From Candidatus Alistipes merdigallinarum (GTDB lineage: Bacteria; Bacteroidota; Bacteroidia; Bacteroidales; Rikenellaceae), in assembly GCA_019119305.1 (NCBI GenBank), contig DWXH01000031.1, positions 62,001 through 126,000 of the forward strand: a DNA stretch of 64,000 nt, in the 5' to 3' direction. Position numbers and translations under genes: made by a program. How positions within the stretch are numbered: position 1 is the stretch's first letter; each line of letters begins with the position of its first letter. Under the pieces are notes generated by a model. It searched no databases and was not told the DNA's origin. It saw only the letters and a program-made list of their open reading frames with translations. Below, one piece after another: positions 27,690-37,711 of this stretch.

Positions 27690-29066
27690 ATGCTTCGTCT
27701 TTTCCGCCACCTGATCCTAACCGGAATCTTGTTCTCCATATTTACTGCACCTTCCGAATCATTCGGACAGGAAGTTGCCGATAGTACGGTTGTCGTTACT
27801 CCTACCACCGCACTGGAAAACTACCTGCACAACGGCGACCTCTCCTACCGTTGGGAAGTAATCGAGACGACACAGATCGCTGGAGTTAAGACTTACCACC
27901 TTTTGTTGACCTCACAAACTTGGCGCGAAACAGCATGGACCCACCAGCTCTCCATCTTCGTCCCCGCAAAGATCACCCATCAGGGTGCCCTGCTGATGAT
28001 TACCGGAGGGTCCAACAGCAATGGAGCTCCCGATTGGGTTGGTGAGACCGGAGAACATTACCTGTTGTCGCAGATCGCCCAAAAGAGTCGTGCCGTCACC
28101 GCACTGGTCCGTCAAGTCCCGAACCAGCCGTTGTACGACAGCCTGCAAGAAGACGCACTGGTTGCCTACACGTTATACAATTTCATGCAGGACGGCGACA
28201 TGACATGGCCGCTGCTGTTTCCGATGACCAAAAGTGCAATTCGGGCCATGGATGCCGTAACGGAGTTCTGCGCCGAAGAGTTGCAGACCAAAATCGGTGG
28301 ATTTCTTGTCACCGGAGGGTCTAAACGGGGTTGGACCACGTGGCTCGCAGCCGCCCAGGACGATCGGGTAATGGCTGCGGCACCGATGGTAATCGACGTA
28401 TTGAACTTCCCGGTCAGTCTGTTGTATCAAACCAAAGTTTTCGGCTCCTACAGCGATCAGATAAACGATTACGACGAAGCCGGCATCCTGCAACTATTGG
28501 AGTCGGAACAGGGCAAACAGATCGTCGAAATGATCGATCCGTACAGTTACCGTCATCGACTCGGCATGCCGAAACTGTTGATTATGGCGACGAACGATCA
28601 CTATTGGGTTACGGACAATGTCAAGAATTACATCGATTCGATTCCCGGCATCAACCGGCTGCGTTACATTCCGAATGCAGGACACAATATGAACGGGGGT
28701 GAGGAGGCGATGGAGACCGTCGGGGCCTTTTTCGCTTCGCTGTTTTCGGATCGGATTTTTCCCATGTGCACATGGCAAAGCTCGACGCATAACCACCATC
28801 TAAAAATCGAAATCGACATGTCGCGCGACGGTCTGGTGGGTGCCGAATTGTGGAAGTCCGCCTCTTCATCCCGCGATTTCCGGCAATCGACGTGGGAATC
28901 CACCCCTGTCGAACTGCCGCAAGAGGGGAACATCACCCTCGAGGTTCCGTTGGCAAAGAAAGGATACGAAGCCTGCTATGTCAACTTGATCTATCAAGCA
29001 GAAGACGGATCATCCTATAAAATTTCGACCCGGATTTTCATGACCGGAGAAGGGAAATTATTATAA
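27690..29066 (+). CDS. PhoPQ-activated pathogenicity-related (PqaA-type) exported hydrolase
   Basis: The 458-residue protein has a signal peptide (ending ESFGQ) and the alpha/beta-hydrolase core of the PqaA family, first named for a Salmonella PhoPQ-regulated gene. Family landmarks are LSYRWEV at about 51-57, MITGGSNSNG at about 103-112, AVTALVRQVPNQPLY and the nucleophile elbow TGGSKRGW (Ser211). The acid and histidine come later in LIMATNDHYW and IPNAGHNM. The C-terminal 120 residues form a beta domain. Substrates are not established. It shares a transcript with the redoxin-like gene; a hairpin follows. Confidence 0.88.
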   Translation: MLRLFRHLILTGILFSIFTAPSESFGQEVADSTVVVTPTTALENYLHNGDLSYRWEVIETTQIAGVKTYHLLLTSQTWRETAWTHQLSIFVPAKITHQGALLMITGGSNSNGAPDWVGETGEHYLLSQIAQKSRAVTALVRQVPNQPLYDSLQEDALVAYTLYNFMQDGDMTWPLLFPMTKSAIRAMDAVTEFCAEELQTKIGGFLVTGGSKRGWTTWLAAAQDDRVMAAAPMVIDVLNFPVSLLYQTKVFGSYSDQINDYDEAGILQLLESEQGKQIVEMIDPYSYRHRLGMPKLLIMATNDHYWVTDNVKNYIDSIPGINRLRYIPNAGHNMNGGEEAMETVGAFFASLFSDRIFPMCTWQSSTHNHHLKIEIDMSRDGLVGAELWKSASSSRDFRQSTWESTPVELPQEGNITLEVPLAKKGYEACYVNLIYQAEDGSSYKISTRIFMTGEGKLL

Positions 29067-29068
29067 CT

Positions 29069-29140
29069 AAGAGAAGCAAAATAAAAACGGGAGGAGAATC
29101 AATATGATCACCTCCCCCGTTTAATACAATTACTTCTCTT
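29069..29140. terminator. Composite terminator between PqaA-like and clpX genes
   Basis: An outer stem pairs 29069-29076 with 29133-29140, and an inner GC-rich stem pairs about 29085-29094 with 29111-29122 with a small bulge. CTTCTCTTTTTC gives a T tract on the + strand. It serves the PqaA-like gene and may also act on clpX transcripts. Confidence 0.65.
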
Positions 29141-29255
29141 TTTCAATCGGATTTCGGTCGGGCTTCCCTCTTTTAGAGACAGAGGCATAAAAGCCAGAAC
29201 GGCTAAATCATGATAATTTTATGCCATGAAACCTATCTTCTTTTCGATAAACCGA

Positions 29256-30509
29256 TTACCCGGCCGCCTGCAACCGTTTGCTGTTCTCGTTTTCGAGCCG
29301 GCTCTTCACGTATGCCGCCGTAATCCGCAACGACTTGCGATCGTCCTGTCCGGGAAGTTCGTACATACTGTCCATCATGATCGTCTCGCATATCGAGCGT
29401 AATCCGCGAGCCCCCAAACGGTACTCTATCGCCTTATCCACGATATAATCCAATGCCGCATCGTCGAAGGTCAACTTGATGCCATCCATCTCGAACAGCT
29501 TGACATACTGACGGGTAATCGCATTTTTCGGTTCCGTCAAAATCGAACGCAACGCCGCACGATCGAGCGGTTCCAGATAGGTCAAAACGGGAATCCGGCC
29601 GACCAGTTCGGGAATCAGCCCGAAAGCCTTTAAATCCTGCGGCATAATGTACTGCATGATGTTCTCCTGATCGATCCGCTCTTTCCGCAACTGACCGTAT
29701 CCTACCACCTGCGTATTGAGACGTTGTGCGATTTTCTTCTCGATGCCATCGAACGCCCCTCCACATATAAACAGGATATTGGACGTATTCACCTGAATAA
29801 ATTTCTGGTCCGGATGTTTCCGGCCACCCTGTGGCGGAACATTCACAACCGTTCCTTCCAATATTTTCAACAAAGCCTGTTGCACTCCTTCGCCCGAGAC
29901 ATCCCGCGTAATAGAAGGGTTGTCGCTTTTACGGGCAATCTTGTCAATTTCATCAATGAAAACGATACCCCGCTCCGCCTGTGCCACATCATAATCAGCC
30001 ACCTGCAACAGCCGTGTCAAGATACTCTCGACATCTTCCCCCACATATCCGGCCTCGGTCAGCACCGTCGCATCGACAATCGTAAAGGGCACCTTCAACA
30101 ATTTGGCAATCGTCCGGGCCATCAGCGTTTTCCCGGTTCCCGTAGGGCCTACCAACATGATATTCGATTTATCTATCTCGATCTGACGGTCACCGGCCGA
30201 CTCATGCAACAACCTTTTATAATGGTTATACACCGCCACAGCCATGCTGCGTTTGGCCCGATCCTGCCCGATTACATACTCATCCAGGAACGATTTGATC
30301 TGGGTCGGTTTCAGCAGCTCCTCCATTTTAAAGTTCGGGGCTTTCCGGCGGTTCCGTTCCATTGTCTCCTCCAAAATAACATGCCCACGTTCGATACATT
30401 GATCGCATATATGACTTCCGTCATCTCCATCAAACATGACCGACACCTCCGTACGAGGTTGTCCGCAAAACGAACAATAATCGACCCGTCTTCCGTTTTC
30501 TTTCTCCAT
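29256..30509 (-). CDS. clpX: ATP-dependent protease ATP-binding subunit ClpX
   Basis: ClpX is the AAA+ unfoldase that feeds tagged proteins into ClpP. The 417-residue protein has the N-terminal zinc-binding domain (Cys12, Cys15, Cys35, Cys38), then the AAA+ module with Walker A GPTGTGKT (121-128), Walker [11 protein letters not shown] and the pore-loop GYVGEDVES. The sensor 2 region is near [11 protein letters not shown]. It lies 82 bases downstream of clpP on the same strand, the usual order. Length and motifs are complete. Confidence 0.97.
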   Translation of the reverse strand: MEKENGRRVDYCSFCGQPRTEVSVMFDGDDGSHICDQCIERGHVILEETMERNRRKAPNFKMEELLKPTQIKSFLDEYVIGQDRAKRSMAVAVYNHYKRLLHESAGDRQIEIDKSNIMLVGPTGTGKTLMARTIAKLLKVPFTIVDATVLTEAGYVGEDVESILTRLLQVADYDVAQAERGIVFIDEIDKIARKSDNPSITRDVSGEGVQQALLKILEGTVVNVPPQGGRKHPDQKFIQVNTSNILFICGGAFDGIEKKIAQRLNTQVVGYGQLRKERIDQENIMQYIMPQDLKAFGLIPELVGRIPVLTYLEPLDRAALRSILTEPKNAITRQYVKLFEMDGIKLTFDDAALDYIVDKAIEYRLGARGLRSICETIMMDSMYELPGQDDRKSLRITAAYVKSRLENENSKRLQAAG

Positions 30510-30591
30510 TTGCTTTATTTCCTATTGACAATGACTCCAGTATCTACCGGGATCACCGTGTTTGTGTCAGTTTTGTCTTAAATAAAATCCT

Positions 30592-31269
30592 CTATTTTTT
30601 CTTGCGGGGCATCAACACTTCATCGATCAGCCCATATTTCATCGCCTCAGGAGCCGTCATCCAATAGTCCCGATCGGCATCTTTTTCAATTTTCTTTATA
30701 CTCACTCCGGAATGTGTCGACAGAATTTCATAAAGCTCCTGTTTGGTCCGCAGAATTTGACGAGCCGTAATCTCGATGTCGGATGCCTGTCCCTCGACTC
30801 CGCCCAACGGCTGATGAATCATCACCCGGGCATGCGGCAGCGCCGAACGCTTGCCTTTGGTCCCGGCCGTCAGCAACACGGCACCCATACTGGCTGCAAG
30901 TCCCGTACAGATCGTCGCCACATCGGCACTGACCAGTTGCATGGTATCGTAAATACCCAATCCCGCCGTCACCGAACCGCCCGGAGAGTTGATATAAATC
31001 TGAATATCCTTATCGGGATCGGTCGACTCCAAAAACAACAGCTGAGCCTGAATGATATTCGCCACATCATCGTTGATCGGGCACCCCAGAAAGATGATCC
31101 GATCCATCATCAACCGCGAAAATACATCCATCGCCGCAACATTCATCTGACGCTCCTCGATAATGGTCGGCGAGATCGAATCCCGAACTGCCGAATCGAA
31201 CCGATGGAGGGCCAAACTGCTGATACCGGCGTGTCCCATCGCAAACTTTTCAAATTCACTTTTTCCCAT
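30592..31269 (-). CDS. clpP: ATP-dependent Clp protease proteolytic subunit
   Basis: ClpP is the serine protease chamber of ClpXP. The 225-residue protein shows the catalytic triad Ser127 (GLAASMGA), His152 (MIHQPLGG) and an aspartate in DADRDYWM (about 198-204). The ICTGLAAS and YINSPGGSV motifs are intact. A 30-residue N-terminal segment precedes the conserved [12 protein letters not shown] and may be a short propeptide. It is first in a clpP-clpX operon; trigger factor, a common neighbour in this phylum, is instead about 16 kb away. Confidence 0.97.
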   Translation of the reverse strand: MGKSEFEKFAMGHAGISSLALHRFDSAVRDSISPTIIEERQMNVAAMDVFSRLMMDRIIFLGCPINDDVANIIQAQLLFLESTDPDKDIQIYINSPGGSVTAGLGIYDTMQLVSADVATICTGLAASMGAVLLTAGTKGKRSALPHARVMIHQPLGGVEGQASDIEITARQILRTKQELYEILSTHSGVSIKKIEKDADRDYWMTAPEAMKYGLIDEVLMPRKKK

Positions 31270-31403
31270 AACCTTTTTATGATTTGTTTCCTTTACAGGA
31301 AACCATGTCTCGTTTTCTCTATTTTATCGTCCTTTACAAAACCCGAACCAAAATACCCGACCGAACTGCTTGACCTTTTGCATCGATCACGGCTCCATCC
31401 TCC

Positions 31404-32183
31404 TTACCGTGGACTCACTCTACGAATTACGGAAACGACAGGCCGATGATCCGACAACTCGGAGGGGATAACCCGTGTCGATTCCAATACCCATGCCTCT
31501 GACGGATATCCGAACAGATAATCGATCTTCACCGTGGGACGATGCGATGGGTAGGTAGGCTCTCTGTCGGTCAATACCTTCCACCGTCTGCACATCATCC
31601 GGATCTCAGATGCTTTCGGTTTGGCGTTAAAGTCACCCCCGAGCACCAGCGGATAGGCACACGTCTCTGCCTGCCGGATCACCGCTTCGGACTGCAACAA
31701 ACGGCTCTCCTTGGTCAGAGCCCAATGGGTCGAGGCAAACGCTACCGTATCGTCCCCAATCTCGAACAACGCCACCAGCATTGCCCGCGGTTCTTCCTTT
31801 TCTGTCGCTTGGGGCAACATGACTTTCTGGACCCCAATATAGGGGTGCGACGACAAAATCCCTATCCCATACCACCCTCCGGCATACGGGATCGTCTTTC
31901 CGTACAAGGGAAACATTCCGGTCCGCCACCCCAACTCCGTCGAAAAATCCTTGTCGTGCTGGTGGTCGACCCCGTTCCTACGGGTACGACAATCGACCTC
32001 CTGAATCGCAACGAAATCGGGTTGTTCCGACCGAATCAGTTCGGCCAACTCTTCGAGAGAGGCCCGCTCCCCGAAACGCAGATTATACGTCATGACCTTC
32101 AGCCTCAACGTATCCTCTCCCCTCGCCGTCGAAAAACCGGAAAATACGATTAACAACAGCAAAAAAGCAAAACCCTTTCTCAT
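31404..32183 (-). CDS. Exported endonuclease/exonuclease/phosphatase family protein
   Basis: The 259-residue protein has a signal peptide ending in FSTARGE and an EEP (DNase I-like) fold. Metal and catalytic motifs are KVMTYNLRFG, FVAIQEVD, the HWAL segment, VLGGDFNAKP and the terminal SDHRPVV. EEP enzymes cut phosphodiesters in nucleic acids, sphingomyelin, inositol phosphates or similar; exported single-domain forms in Bacteroidetes are mostly uncharacterised. The ATG at 32183 gives the best signal peptide; the longer frame adds five residues. It has its own -7 box. Confidence 0.9.
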   Translation of the reverse strand: MRKGFAFLLLLIVFSGFSTARGEDTLRLKVMTYNLRFGERASLEELAELIRSEQPDFVAIQEVDCRTRRNGVDHQHDKDFSTELGWRTGMFPLYGKTIPYAGGWYGIGILSSHPYIGVQKVMLPQATEKEEPRAMLVALFEIGDDTVAFASTHWALTKESRLLQSEAVIRQAETCAYPLVLGGDFNAKPKASEIRMMCRRWKVLTDREPTYPSHRPTVKIDYLFGYPSEAWVLESTRVIPSELSDHRPVVSVIRRVSPR

Positions 32184-32209
32184 GATGTTTCCGTGCATAA
32201 AACCGTCTG

Positions 32210-32217
32210 CAAAGATA
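32210..32217 (-). promoter_or_regulatory. -7 promoter element for the EEP gene
   Basis: The minus strand reads TATCTTTG, an exact match, 27 bases before the start codon at 32183. Confidence 0.6.
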
Positions 32218-32352
32218 ACGCATTCATCGGGAAAATACGGCTCTTTTTTAGAGGATCTCTCTTTAAACTAAGTACACGACTCTTCTCCCAACACAAATAC
32301 GGCTTCCGTAAACCTCTGGCCACTGCTTTTCCTGAGCTTTTTCGACATCTGT

Positions 32353-34449
32353 TTAATGCCCCACCCGCTTATATTTCAGCAGGACCGACCCTCTCGGCTG
32401 CTCTGCTTTCAGGACCAGTCCTTTCGCCATTGCAGCACCATTGCAGGTCTCCCGGATACCCGTATCGACATTAAATACTTCGTAGTCGGCCGCCGCATCC
32501 AATCCGCCACAACACACGGTCAAGCTCTCCTGTTCGCAATGCTGACGGCGGAATGCCACGATAATTCCCTGATCCTTTTCGGGCAGATGCAGCTGATAGG
32601 CCAGCCAAACCGAATCGGACGTCTGGTCCCCGATTCCGGTCAATGGATAATAATCGCCGTAATAGTAGGGTTGAATATCCCGATACTCATGGATCATCTC
32701 CTGCATGTCGAGAATCGACTCGTCGGGATCGGTAATTTTCCAGTTATAGATCAACGTGCTGCTCAAACTCGAACGGAACGAATAGGGATCGGTCTGCAGG
32801 ATTCCGGTACCGTGCACCGGCAAGAAAAAGTTCAACCCGTAGGTATGGCACTGATAACCATCCGGATCGTCGTAGTGGTAGTAATCGCTCCGCCACAACG
32901 GGGCACTCCGTCCGATCGTCTCCAGATCGATCCGCTTGCCGCCACTGGCACAATTATCGATCAGCATATTCGGGAACCGTTCGAGCAGATAGTCCCAAAA
33001 GGCATACAGCCCCTCCACATGACGGATCTCCTTGATCCCCGAACGCCCCGGTTCATCATACTCCCGCCAGTACCGGTCTGGCTGTATGTTGCAGTCCTGA
33101 CGATAATAGTCGATACCGTTCTCCTCGATCATGTCCCCGATATATTGACACAGCCACTTGCATGCCTCCGGATTCCCAAGATCGAACAACAGGTAATCCG
33201 TATCGGGGTCGGACGAAAGTTCGAGCATCCACTCGGGATGTTCGACCGCCCACTGGGTCCCTTTGATAACCCGCTCGGGCTCGAACCAGACCATAAATTT
33301 GGCCCCGACCCGATGAGCTGCATCCGCCACAGGTTTCAGCCCCTCGGGGAACCGCGTCGTATCGACCGTCCAGTTTCCCGTCGTATTCGCCCAACTCTTC
33401 CCGTTCTGGTAATCGGAAGCCCCTGTATGCCAACCCGCATCAAGCCAAAACACATCGGGAATCAGACCGAATTGGGCATAACGGTGAATCAATGCCACTG
33501 CCCAATCGGCCGTTATGCAGGAATATTCGGTGCAGGGAGCCGGATCGCGATAGTTGAATCCGCTGCACAACGGATATTCGGCGAACTTCCCGTCGATTTT
33601 TCTGGAGTGGTGTGCCAGAACGAAACGACGGAACTGATTGTGCCCCGTCATGCGGTCTGCCCCTTGCCAAAACATCAGACAGATACTCGGCGTACGAATC
33701 TCCTCACCCGGATAAAGGTAAGTTTCGAGATTTTCCATCCCCGCTTCAAAGAGCATGCTGTTTTCGTTCCGGTTATCCAAACGGGCAAACCACGTTCCCG
33801 TCCATCCGATCCCTACCATAATCCCCTGCTCAGCCGGAGACTCGATATTGAAAAACGGGAAATTCCCTTCCGAAGAACGCCCTCCGATCGGTTTGATCGT
33901 CAACGAGTCTCCGCTCTGGAAAACTCGGGTACGGGGATGATAATCGGATTTCGAAATGTGGTTTCCTTCGGCATAATGCAACTTGAACGGACCGCTTTCA
34001 GAATAACGGAACTCAGCATCCACCGTTTTGACTTGCGACAGCGTAGCCGAATTTTGCGCCGAAGTATTTTTAAACCGGAGCAGCCACTCCACCGTTCCGA
34101 ACTCTTTGAATCCCTTTACGCGACAGGAGACCTCCAATCCATCCGGGCTCCGGTAGGTATAGATCCTCTCAACAACCGAAGTGTCACCCGATTCCACATT
34201 TTCAACCCCGTAGCGCCACGACCGGATTACCCAATCCGAAGCGACTCCTCCATAATCGAACGAGAACGGTGGAACCTTTCCTTTGGCAAAACGGGTAGCA
34301 ATCCACCGGTCGACATCCACACTTTTGTCCGGCATATCGATCCGCACCTGAGCCATACTCCACAACGGCCCCAACAGACAAAACAAACAACAAATCATCC
34401 GGCAGTATCCACTCCTCCGGGACGACCATTTTTCGGAAATCTTCTTCAT
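32353..34449 (-). CDS. Alpha-galactosidase-like GH36 enzyme
   Basis: The 698-residue exported enzyme belongs to clan GH-D. The ATG at 34449 yields a signal peptide ending LWSMAQ; an upstream ATG at 34485 adds 12 residues. An N-terminal beta-supersandwich is followed by the TIM barrel from about 300: DVFWLDAGWH, AKFMVWFEPERV, the nucleophile aspartate in DYYRQDCN and the acid/base aspartate in WRSDYYHYDDPDG. A C-terminal beta domain ends LLKYKRVGH. It probably removes terminal alpha-galactose, although some GH36 members act on alpha-GalNAc; NCASGGKRID is intact. It stands alone on the minus strand, with the GH172 gene about 1.1 kb upstream across a DUF1643 gene. Confidence 0.9.
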   Translation of the reverse strand: MKKISEKWSSRRSGYCRMICCLFCLLGPLWSMAQVRIDMPDKSVDVDRWIATRFAKGKVPPFSFDYGGVASDWVIRSWRYGVENVESGDTSVVERIYTYRSPDGLEVSCRVKGFKEFGTVEWLLRFKNTSAQNSATLSQVKTVDAEFRYSESGPFKLHYAEGNHISKSDYHPRTRVFQSGDSLTIKPIGGRSSEGNFPFFNIESPAEQGIMVGIGWTGTWFARLDNRNENSMLFEAGMENLETYLYPGEEIRTPSICLMFWQGADRMTGHNQFRRFVLAHHSRKIDGKFAEYPLCSGFNYRDPAPCTEYSCITADWAVALIHRYAQFGLIPDVFWLDAGWHTGASDYQNGKSWANTTGNWTVDTTRFPEGLKPVADAAHRVGAKFMVWFEPERVIKGTQWAVEHPEWMLELSSDPDTDYLLFDLGNPEACKWLCQYIGDMIEENGIDYYRQDCNIQPDRYWREYDEPGRSGIKEIRHVEGLYAFWDYLLERFPNMLIDNCASGGKRIDLETIGRSAPLWRSDYYHYDDPDGYQCHTYGLNFFLPVHGTGILQTDPYSFRSSLSSTLIYNWKITDPDESILDMQEMIHEYRDIQPYYYGDYYPLTGIGDQTSDSVWLAYQLHLPEKDQGIIVAFRRQHCEQESLTVCCGGLDAAADYEVFNVDTGIRETCNGAAMAKGLVLKAEQPRGSVLLKYKRVGH

Positions 34450-34742
34450 ACACACATAAAAAAACGCCCATTCTTCAGGCTTCACAATTTTGACGAATAT
34501 ATGAATTTCAATCGATTAAAACAAACTTACATATAAGATCACACCGATTCTTCTCTTTTTTCCCGATGCGAATACAATTAATTATACGAGACATCGTTTC
34601 GTCTCATGTCATACTGTTAAAACAGCACACCACAAAACCTTCTCCCCTCGTTTTTTGTTTATCCGATTTAATTAAGGAAAATACAAAATATACCCTCTTG
34701 ATTTTTCTCTGGCACCGACCGGAAAAAGTCGTGCACCGCTCT

Positions 34743-35270
34743 CTATTTTTTCAGATACTCCGTCACTTCAAAGGTTTCGAAGCCACACTCGTAAGGGACA
34801 TAAAGCGGATGACGCGGATTTCCCTTCGCCGTCAACGATCCGATTTGCAGGCGTTTTCCACGATTCATCTGAAAAACTTCAAAAAAATCCCCGACACACC
34901 GCCTTAGATAGGGACGGACCTCAACTCCGTCACCCCATGCCACCCAAATATCGGCATTCGGATACCGGACAACAACCTCCTGTACAACTTGCAGGCTTCT
35001 CCGATGCATGGTTTCATCCAGATGTTCAGCAAGGTTCTGTTTGTCGGTCGCCCGCTCTGAGGAAAGATTCAAAACGACCAATCCGTCATATCCGGCCCGT
35101 TCGGCAAATCCGATCATTTTACGCACCGTCGGATCGGGACACGCCTCGTCCGCCGTACTCGGATTCAATCCTACGACAATCAGGGGCCGCCCCCCAGCCA
35201 ATTCAAGCACGAAACGGTAATCGCCCTGAGCACTCCCTGTCTGTATACAACACGCCGGTCGATAGATCAT
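34743..35270 (-). CDS. DUF1643 family protein
   Basis: The 175-residue cytoplasmic protein matches the DUF1643 pattern: VVGLNPSTADEACPDPTVRKMIGFAERAGYDGL (34 residues in all), VVLNLSSERATDKQNL, and a WVAWGDG strand. The family is widespread, often beside mobile or nucleic-acid genes, and has no known reaction. The start at 35270 is the first ATG. No operon partner is visible; GH36 lies 293 bases downstream. Function is unknown. Confidence 0.85.
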   Translation of the reverse strand: MIYRPACCIQTGSAQGDYRFVLELAGGRPLIVVGLNPSTADEACPDPTVRKMIGFAERAGYDGLVVLNLSSERATDKQNLAEHLDETMHRRSLQVVQEVVVRYPNADIWVAWGDGVEVRPYLRRCVGDFFEVFQMNRGKRLQIGSLTAKGNPRHPLYVPYECGFETFEVTEYLKK

Positions 35271-35418
35271 CTGTCCCTATTACGATAATACTTTTTCTGC
35301 CGCCACATGGGCTGCCCCGCCACAATCTGCCACTCGACAAAACTTCCCAACAAAAATATCATAAAAATCCGAAAAGCGGAGATAATCCATCTGCCAAAAC
35401 GACCGTTCCCCTCCAAGA

Positions 35419-35457
35419 CAAGAATCGAGGAGCAATATCCACCACTCCTCATTCTTG
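35419..35457. other. Strong inverted repeat between DUF1643 and GH172 genes
   Basis: Arms 35419-35432 and 35445-35457 pair over 13 bp with one bulged base, with a 12-base loop. No T tract follows on either strand. It lies about 100 bases beyond the GH172 stop, so it may be a terminator of that gene or a processed 3' end. Confidence 0.5.
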
Positions 35458-35557
35458 CCGGATTATCGGACCATTAAATGCAACACAACTATTTGGTCCG
35501 ATCTACTCCATATCACTATTTACGATGATGTTACGTATAAAATAATACCGGATGCTA

Positions 35558-37636
35558 TCATTTGGTCAGTCTGATTTTATCGATACCGAAACAGCATTTT
35601 TCAAGTCCGGAGACACCTTTCACGAGTTCGATCGAAAGTCTATTTTTCCCTTCACGAAGCTCCACGTCTCCCAATTCGATCCACTCCGTAATTACATTCT
35701 TGTCGTACAGATTCAGTGCGGTTGCCACCTTCCGATCGTTAAACCAAATATCGAAACTACCGTAATCGGGGGCCAGCGTAAAAAGCCCTTCCAATGTATG
35801 GGGCCCTGCATACGGACTTTCGAAACTCAACGTAATCCGGTCCCCTTCGGCGATTTGACTCCAATAAATTTGTCTGAGCCCGCTCCAAAGGTTTTTGAAT
35901 CCGGATTGAATGTTCACATTGTTTTTCGGCACATCGTCCCATACCATACATTCCGCCTCAATACCCAACTCCAGAAAAGGGCTGTAAAAATAATCGCGAG
36001 AAAGGGCGATCTGCTCTTTCGCTCCCCGTACATCCGGCTCGGTCATGGAACGTCCGCCGGGCAGCATGTACCAATAAGCTACCGGAGCATAATTGATCCG
36101 GTTGTACTGCTCCAGATTGACATCGATCGAACGGTTGAACGGAATCGCATCCAAAGCTCTCAAACGCGTATTTACCGAGAACGCAGGAGCATTATTGCCG
36201 CTGCCATCGGGCTGGGCGATAAACGGATGGTCGGTAAACGGGGCGCCCAAACACCATGCATAACCGTAGTAATCTTCCGAACCCGTACCGAAAACCGAAG
36301 GGAATTGCTCTCCATCGACGAATATCTTCTCATCGCCCTCGCCCCACCATCCGGAAGAACTATTGCAGAGAGCGATCGCATCCCCCATATAGACACCTTT
36401 CCCCTCGAGGAGTGCGAAATTAACGTCTGTGCACTCTCCTCCCGACTGATTGATCATCCGATCGAGCATCCTATGGTCATAAAGCCTCCACGTAGCACCG
36501 AAATGCATCGAACGCTCGTCCCACTGCCATTTCGAACAGGCAACCGCCGAATTGACCACTTCGACCGGCTCTTTCGAGTAATTGTGCAACGTGATGGTAC
36601 AGTTCTCCTTAAACGGCATGACCCAAAACGACTCCATGATTCCGTCAGGAGTACAATGGGTGTACCAGGTATTGGTATACAACTGTTTATAACCGATACC
36701 GAAAAAATCGCCGACTGGAACCCATACGGTACGCTCTCCGTCGAAAGAGATCTCCAATACCACCGATCTCAACGCCTGTTCTCTATTTTCTGCCTCGAGT
36801 TGCAGACGAAGGCTGCGTATGGCCTGTCCGTTTTCGATCGAAAAACTTCGACTTCCGTTCGGAGCAAGGGTACAATCGAGGCTTTTCGACTCCATTTCCA
36901 AACGTCCGATCCCCCTCTCCTTTTCGAGAAGTTGTTGTTGTACCTGTTCGATCAGTTTTCGGTTTGCCTGAAGCTGTTTCTGTGAATAGGAAATTACCGA
37001 TACCGAAGGATCATAGGTCCGGTAGCCGATGTTATAGAAAAAATATCCGGGGAAAATCGGATTCCCCGACTCATCGCGTTTGAGGGGTGAAGGATATTCG
37101 AATGTCACTTTACACCGCTGACCGTACGGGATCGGCATATAAAGATTGTGACCACGCAATTCCCGGGGTGTTTTCGGAGATACTCCGGCTGCCAACGGCT
37201 CGCCAACGACCACATTTCCACTCAATACATCGAATACGGCACCCTCAATCACCGGTGTCTCATAATCATCCACATAGATACGTAGCGTCCCTGCACGTTC
37301 GGTTTCTCCGTTAAGCGTCATCCAGAACCGCACGATACTTCCCGGACCCGAGCTCTCCATCATGACAAACTCTTCGCGACCGTTTTGCGTTTCGACTCGA
37401 AGGAACTGATTGTAATCTCCATTGGCAAACCACCCTTCACCCCCGCGTACGGTCGCTTTACGATCATAACTGCTGAATTGTTTGCACGTATAAGGCAAAA
37501 CGGGGAAACGGGCCTTCTCTTCCCGGTCCACCATCTCTTTGAGTAAGGTTTTGATAGATACCTCCTCTTTTGCCGCTCCCGACAAAGGCAACAGCAATAG
37601 AACAGCCAACAACCAATGACTACTGATACGTTTCAT
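35558..37636 (-). CDS. Exported GH172-type (DUF2961) glycoside hydrolase
   Basis: The 692-residue protein has a signal peptide ending PLSGAAK. The N-terminal part carries the DUF2961/GH172 core: MMESSGPGSIVRFWMT, LRIYVDDYETPVIEG, LYMPIPYGQRCKVTFE, WYTHCTPDGIMESFWVMPF, GTGSEDYYGYAWC and YRWY-like VAYWYMLPG. Family members include difructose-anhydride synthases and alpha-D-arabinofuranosidases or fructofuranosidases. A C-terminal beta-sandwich of about 130 residues is appended. A GntR-type regulator gene lies 75 bases upstream on the same strand, suggesting local control by a furanose sugar. Substrate specificity cannot be read from the sequence. Confidence 0.87.
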   Translation of the reverse strand: MKRISSHWLLAVLLLLPLSGAAKEEVSIKTLLKEMVDREEKARFPVLPYTCKQFSSYDRKATVRGGEGWFANGDYNQFLRVETQNGREEFVMMESSGPGSIVRFWMTLNGETERAGTLRIYVDDYETPVIEGAVFDVLSGNVVVGEPLAAGVSPKTPRELRGHNLYMPIPYGQRCKVTFEYPSPLKRDESGNPIFPGYFFYNIGYRTYDPSVSVISYSQKQLQANRKLIEQVQQQLLEKERGIGRLEMESKSLDCTLAPNGSRSFSIENGQAIRSLRLQLEAENREQALRSVVLEISFDGERTVWVPVGDFFGIGYKQLYTNTWYTHCTPDGIMESFWVMPFKENCTITLHNYSKEPVEVVNSAVACSKWQWDERSMHFGATWRLYDHRMLDRMINQSGGECTDVNFALLEGKGVYMGDAIALCNSSSGWWGEGDEKIFVDGEQFPSVFGTGSEDYYGYAWCLGAPFTDHPFIAQPDGSGNNAPAFSVNTRLRALDAIPFNRSIDVNLEQYNRINYAPVAYWYMLPGGRSMTEPDVRGAKEQIALSRDYFYSPFLELGIEAECMVWDDVPKNNVNIQSGFKNLWSGLRQIYWSQIAEGDRITLSFESPYAGPHTLEGLFTLAPDYGSFDIWFNDRKVATALNLYDKNVITEWIELGDVELREGKNRLSIELVKGVSGLEKCCFGIDKIRLTK

Positions 37637-37711
37637 AATTCAAAGAAGTTTTATGGTTAGTAAAATTTATTTGTTCTCGTTCAAAATATTAGGATCATGC
37701 GTAATTAAAAA

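Noticed and set aside
32356-34536. 726-codon open frame on the + strand
   Set aside because: It lies wholly antisense to the GH36 gene, has no recognisable domain or signal, and results from codon use on the other strand.
34566-34907. 113-codon + strand frame
   Set aside because: Half of it is antisense to the DUF1643 gene; the remainder is AT-rich with no signal.
35267-35452. 61-codon minus-strand frame with a hydrophobic middle
   Set aside because: It overlaps the DUF1643 start by 4 bases and looks weakly membrane-like, but lies across a hairpin, has no family match and no start signal, so I did not call it.
35552-36985. 477-codon open frame on the + strand
   Set aside because: Antisense to GH172, which has clear family motifs.
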